DNA from: Candidatus Atribacter hydrocarboniphilus
Lineage (GTDB): Bacteria > Atribacterota > Atribacteria > Atribacterales > Atribacteraceae
Direction of reading: 5' to 3'
NCBI GenBank assembly: GCA_003542295.1
Contig: DPKX01000239.1
Span: forward strand, 5,505-23,094
DNA: 17,590 nt
Shown here: in pieces, positions 15,143 through 17,590 of the stretch
How the letters are laid out: every line of letters begins with the position of its first letter
Numbering within the stretch: the stretch's first letter is position 1
Position numbers and translations under genes: made by a program
Notes under the pieces: model-generated
The model's input: only the letters and a program-made list of their open reading frames with translations
Told to the model about the DNA's origin: nothing
Database searches by the model: none

Positions 15143-16405
15143 TTATTTCCCTCCTATTTCATCTAATACCCCTCGTACTGAAACCAAGGATTCAGTCAAT
15201 CGGGATAAAACTATATCCAGCTCTTCATAAGATATAGTAAGTGGCGGTTCAATACGAATTACATTCGGGTTATTAAGAGTATAAGCCAACAAAACGTGCC
15301 GCTGAGCCATCTCCATAGCTATTAAAGAAGCGATATCGGGGTCACCAAATTGGATACCAATCAATAAACCCATTCCCCTTACATCCTGAATCATTCCCTC
15401 TGACTTATCCTGAATCTCTCGGAGCCGTTTCAAGAGGTTCTGACCTTTAACCCAGGTTAATTCAGGTATGTTTTCTTCTTGAAGGATTTTTAAGGTTTCA
15501 ATGCCAGCTATACAGCTAAGAGGATTCCCTCCTAATGTTGAAGTATGAATAAAAGGATTATCTTCAAATACTTTCCAAATCTCTGCTGTACTAATAAATG
15601 CTCCAATAGGTAATACGCCACCTCCTAAGCCTTTTGCAAGAGTCATTATGTCAGGTATAACATCAAAATGTTCACAGGCAAACAGTTTTCCGGTGCGACC
15701 TAATCCAGTTTGAATTTCATCTAAAATAAGTAAAGCTCCTTGCTTCTCACAAATAGTTTTAACTTGCTTTAAATATTCAGGTGAGGGAACAACGATGCCT
15801 CCTTCTCCCTGGATTGGTTCTAAAATTACTGCGGCAGTCTCTTTATCTACTATTTGTTTCATAGCGTCGACATCATTAAAGGGGACTTGGAATACTTCGG
15901 GAAGACCTGGAAGAAAAGGTTTTTTATAAACATCGCGCCCGGAAATACTTAAAGAACCCATGGTCTTACCATGAAAGCTATTCTCCGCTGAAATAAGTTT
16001 TTCCCGACCGGTATAAAAACGAGCCAATTTTAATGCTCCCTCAACTGCTTCTGTACCACTGTTTCCAAAAAAAGAGTACTGAAGATTACCCGGAGTAACC
16101 TGGGCTAACATTTCAGCTAAATCAGCTTGGTGTTTATTGAACAAGGTACGAGTTGAAAGCGGAAGCCGATCTAATTGTTCTTTGACAGCTTGAATAACTC
16201 GAGGGTGGTTCCTTCCCACATTGAAAACTCCAAATCCACCTAAACAATCAATATATTCATTACCATAAACATCCCATACCTTGGAACCGGCACTAGTCCA
16301 TTCTACCGTATCAAGTTGAGCAAATTTATAGTAACGCGCCAAGCCAGGATTAATATATTTAGCATATTTCTCAATAGTCTCTTCAACAAGCTTTTTTTTG
16401 TCCAC
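15143..16405 (-). CDS. Class III PLP aminotransferase, putrescine aminotransferase (PatA)-like
   Basis: This cytoplasmic enzyme moves an amino group between an omega-amine and a keto acid or aldehyde. It is very like E. coli PatA in remembered landmarks: IDCLGGFGVFNVG (52-64), SFFGNSGTEAVE (111-122), EPIQGEGGIVVP (196-207), LILDEIQTGLGRTG (226-239) with Asp229 at the PLP pyridine, Lys258 as Schiff-base lysine (LAKGLGGGVLPIG), and the C-terminal TLNNPNVIRIEPPLT. The 420 residues span a full class III enzyme, lacking PatA's N-terminal extension. The start is GTG after CGGAGGG. Other omega-transaminases (acetylornithine, GABA) look similar, but the CLGGFG and LNN motifs favour the PatA branch. 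No polyamine genes adjoin; the partners are a lipid-type binding protein and an aldehyde-forming reductase family member. Confidence 0.87.
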   Translation of the reverse strand: MDKKKLVEETIEKYAKYINPGLARYYKFAQLDTVEWTSAGSKVWDVYGNEYIDCLGGFGVFNVGRNHPRVIQAVKEQLDRLPLSTRTLFNKHQADLAEMLAQVTPGNLQYSFFGNSGTEAVEGALKLARFYTGREKLISAENSFHGKTMGSLSISGRDVYKKPFLPGLPEVFQVPFNDVDAMKQIVDKETAAVILEPIQGEGGIVVPSPEYLKQVKTICEKQGALLILDEIQTGLGRTGKLFACEHFDVIPDIMTLAKGLGGGVLPIGAFISTAEIWKVFEDNPFIHTSTLGGNPLSCIAGIETLKILQEENIPELTWVKGQNLLKRLREIQDKSEGMIQDVRGMGLLIGIQFGDPDIASLIAMEMAQRHVLLAYTLNNPNVIRIEPPLTISYEELDIVLSRLTESLVSVRGVLDEIGGK

Positions 16406-16463
16406 TTCTATTTCCCTCCGTGGATTTTTTTTAAATTACTCAACATTTTTTAAATGAAATTAT

Positions 16464-17378
16464 CTATAAATAAAGCAGCCGGGGCTGAATTTTTAAGGTA
16501 TTCATTAATTGTAAATATTCCTCAGGTAAGATCTTATCAGGATGTTTCTCGAGTATTGAAACAAAAATTGCTTGAAGAACATTCGCACCAAAAGAACGCC
16601 CATTCATCTCAGGAGTAGTTGTAACAAGTATTTTTACTCCAAATTTTCGAAGAGTTTCGATATCATTATTTGTGACCGTGTTGGTAATAATAATCTTCCC
16701 TTTCATATCGTCCGGCATAAATCGATTGATATATAAAAAGTCACCGGCTATGATGTCAGCTCTTTTAAAAAGATGAGGAGATCGAGTAACTCGTACTTCT
16801 TGACTTTTTCCGGTTGGATATAAAACTTTCAAAGGAAGACGTCTAAGCACCGGCATCATTATAATGGATAGAAAGCGAAGGGTAGAAAGCCGAGTTAGGG
16901 GAATGGGTATTCCTAATGCAAATGGCATATCTCCTATCAAAAGCCGACAACCCTGCTGAGAAAGTCCCTCTGCTAAACCATAACGATCCATCCCACTCAT
17001 AAAAAGTGCGGTTTTTCCTTGTAAGTCTAATTTTTCCTTTTCGACTAAAATCTGTGGAACCTTTCTTTCCCAAGTTTCTTTGAGTTCTCCACCATCAACA
17101 ATTGGTGTTTTTTCCAAAACTGAAACCATTTTAGCAATATCAACCACTTGATATTTATATCGGCCAGCACGGAGGTAAAGGTCAGCACCCCCCAAACCAA
17201 AGGCATCAACTTTACCATCCAATTCTCTTAAAATTTGCATAAACTTTTTTTTATCACCATCAACACCTATTCTTTTAATATTAATTCTAAAATCCATTAA
17301 TTCGATTTCGGCTTGGTGATTGCGAAGCGAAGACCCTAAACTAACACTTACGATTGTTTTACTTTTCACCACTATCAC
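16464..17378 (-). CDS. 'Quinate 5-dehydrogenase'-family protein of unknown function
   Basis: I recognise the family pattern that databases label quinate 5-dehydrogenase: IVSVSLGSSLRNH at the start, VDAFGLGGADLYL, TPIVDGGELKETWERKV, a central MSGMDRYGLAEGL with LIGDMPFALGIPIPL, then GDFLYINRFMPDDMKGKIIITNTVT and LVTTTPEMNGRSFGANV. The protein is about 300 residues and cytoplasmic. I see no shikimate-dehydrogenase NADP loop, so the name is doubtful and the true activity unknown. Three GTG codons at 17378, 17372 and 17369 compete as start; homologues as I recall them begin close to the IVSVSLGSS stretch, favouring the innermost. It overlaps the end of the upstream bactofilin-like gene by 11-20 nt, so translation is probably coupled, and lies 58 nt before the aminotransferase. 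Confidence 0.75.
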   Translation of the reverse strand: MIVVKSKTIVSVSLGSSLRNHQAEIELMDFRINIKRIGVDGDKKKFMQILRELDGKVDAFGLGGADLYLRAGRYKYQVVDIAKMVSVLEKTPIVDGGELKETWERKVPQILVEKEKLDLQGKTALFMSGMDRYGLAEGLSQQGCRLLIGDMPFALGIPIPLTRLSTLRFLSIIMMPVLRRLPLKVLYPTGKSQEVRVTRSPHLFKRADIIAGDFLYINRFMPDDMKGKIIITNTVTNNDIETLRKFGVKILVTTTPEMNGRSFGANVLQAIFVSILEKHPDKILPEEYLQLMNTLKIQPRLLYL

Positions 17379-17590
17379 CAGTTTGGGGGAATGTCAATCC
17401 ACCCTCAAACGTTGTTCCAGGTTCTATGGCAATTCCATTTGACATAATTATTCCCGTTATTCGACATGAACTACGACAGATAACTTTTTCTGTATGAGCA
17501 AAACCTGCTAAAGTTCCCCAAACCTCTATGTTTTTTGACTGGATAAAGGCTTTTGATTGTCCATGTCGGGTAATAATGACATTCACTGAC
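17359..17590 (-). CDS. Bactofilin-like (polymer-forming) protein, C-terminal part
   Basis: The frame is open to the window edge, so only about the last 76 residues are seen and the start lies outside. The visible part repeats short strands with glycine turns: a strand ending in EVWGTLAG, then a set with KVICRSSCRITGIIM, then IAIEPGTTFEGGLTF. This periodicity fits the right-handed beta-helix of bactofilins, cytoskeletal proteins that polymerise on the inner membrane face. Two cysteines in CRSSC are unusual but not diagnostic. Its stop overlaps the start of the next gene. With so little sequence, another beta-helix protein is possible. Confidence 0.5.
   Translation of the reverse strand, partial: SVNVIITRHGQSKAFIQSKNIEVWGTLAGFAHTEKVICRSSCRITGIIMSNGIAIEPGTTFEGGLTFPQTGDSGEK

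Noticed and set aside
1..17590. tRNA, rRNA, CRISPR array, transposase or insertion sequence
   Set aside because: I looked for these and saw no cloverleaf, regular spaced repeats, transposase motifs or terminal inverted repeats with target duplication.

Overview
The window is AT-rich (I judge well under 45% GC) bacterial DNA with strong Shine-Dalgarno sites. It carries RbsABC-type sugar importers, UroD-like proteins and a bactofilin-like fragment, interspersed with small intergenic repeats. Gene content and protein style suggest an anaerobic fermentative lineage such as Atribacterota, Thermotogota or a clostridial relative. Atribacterota is my best guess from general familiarity; no 16S or marker gene is present to prove it.

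Layout. Positions 1-554 hold no convincing gene: repeat debris, then candidate promoters and a long leader. Positions 555-6199 (+ strand) form one sugar operon: substrate-binding protein, long hairpin, two-domain ATPase, two different permeases, and a TIM-barrel sugar isomerase/epimerase. Everything from 6247 to the end lies on the - strand and converges on it. In transcription order (right to left) this is: the end of a bactofilin-like gene; a protein of the family databases call 'quinate 5-dehydrogenase'; a putrescine-type class III aminotransferase; a START/COQ10-like SRPBCC protein; an acyl-ACP-reductase-like oxidoreductase; a UroD-like protein; a second binding protein; another long hairpin; an ATPase; a single permease; a second UroD-like protein; and a PfkB kinase.

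How the parts may work together. The + operon should import a sugar or polyol and isomerise or epimerise it. The left half of the - strand block should import a sugar-like compound, phosphorylate it with the PfkB kinase, and possibly process it with two UroD-superfamily proteins, some relatives of which move methyl groups. The right half (13523-17378) pairs an enzyme family that makes fatty aldehydes with one that interconverts aldehydes and amines, plus a likely lipid-binding protein. A fatty-aldehyde/fatty-amine route is an inference, and the most interesting one here.

Both binding-protein genes have the same non-coding dress: an extra strong Shine-Dalgarno-like site 60-80 nt upstream of the real start, and a perfect 18-19 bp hairpin just after the stop and before the ATPase gene. 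This looks like a shared device for making more binding protein than membrane components.
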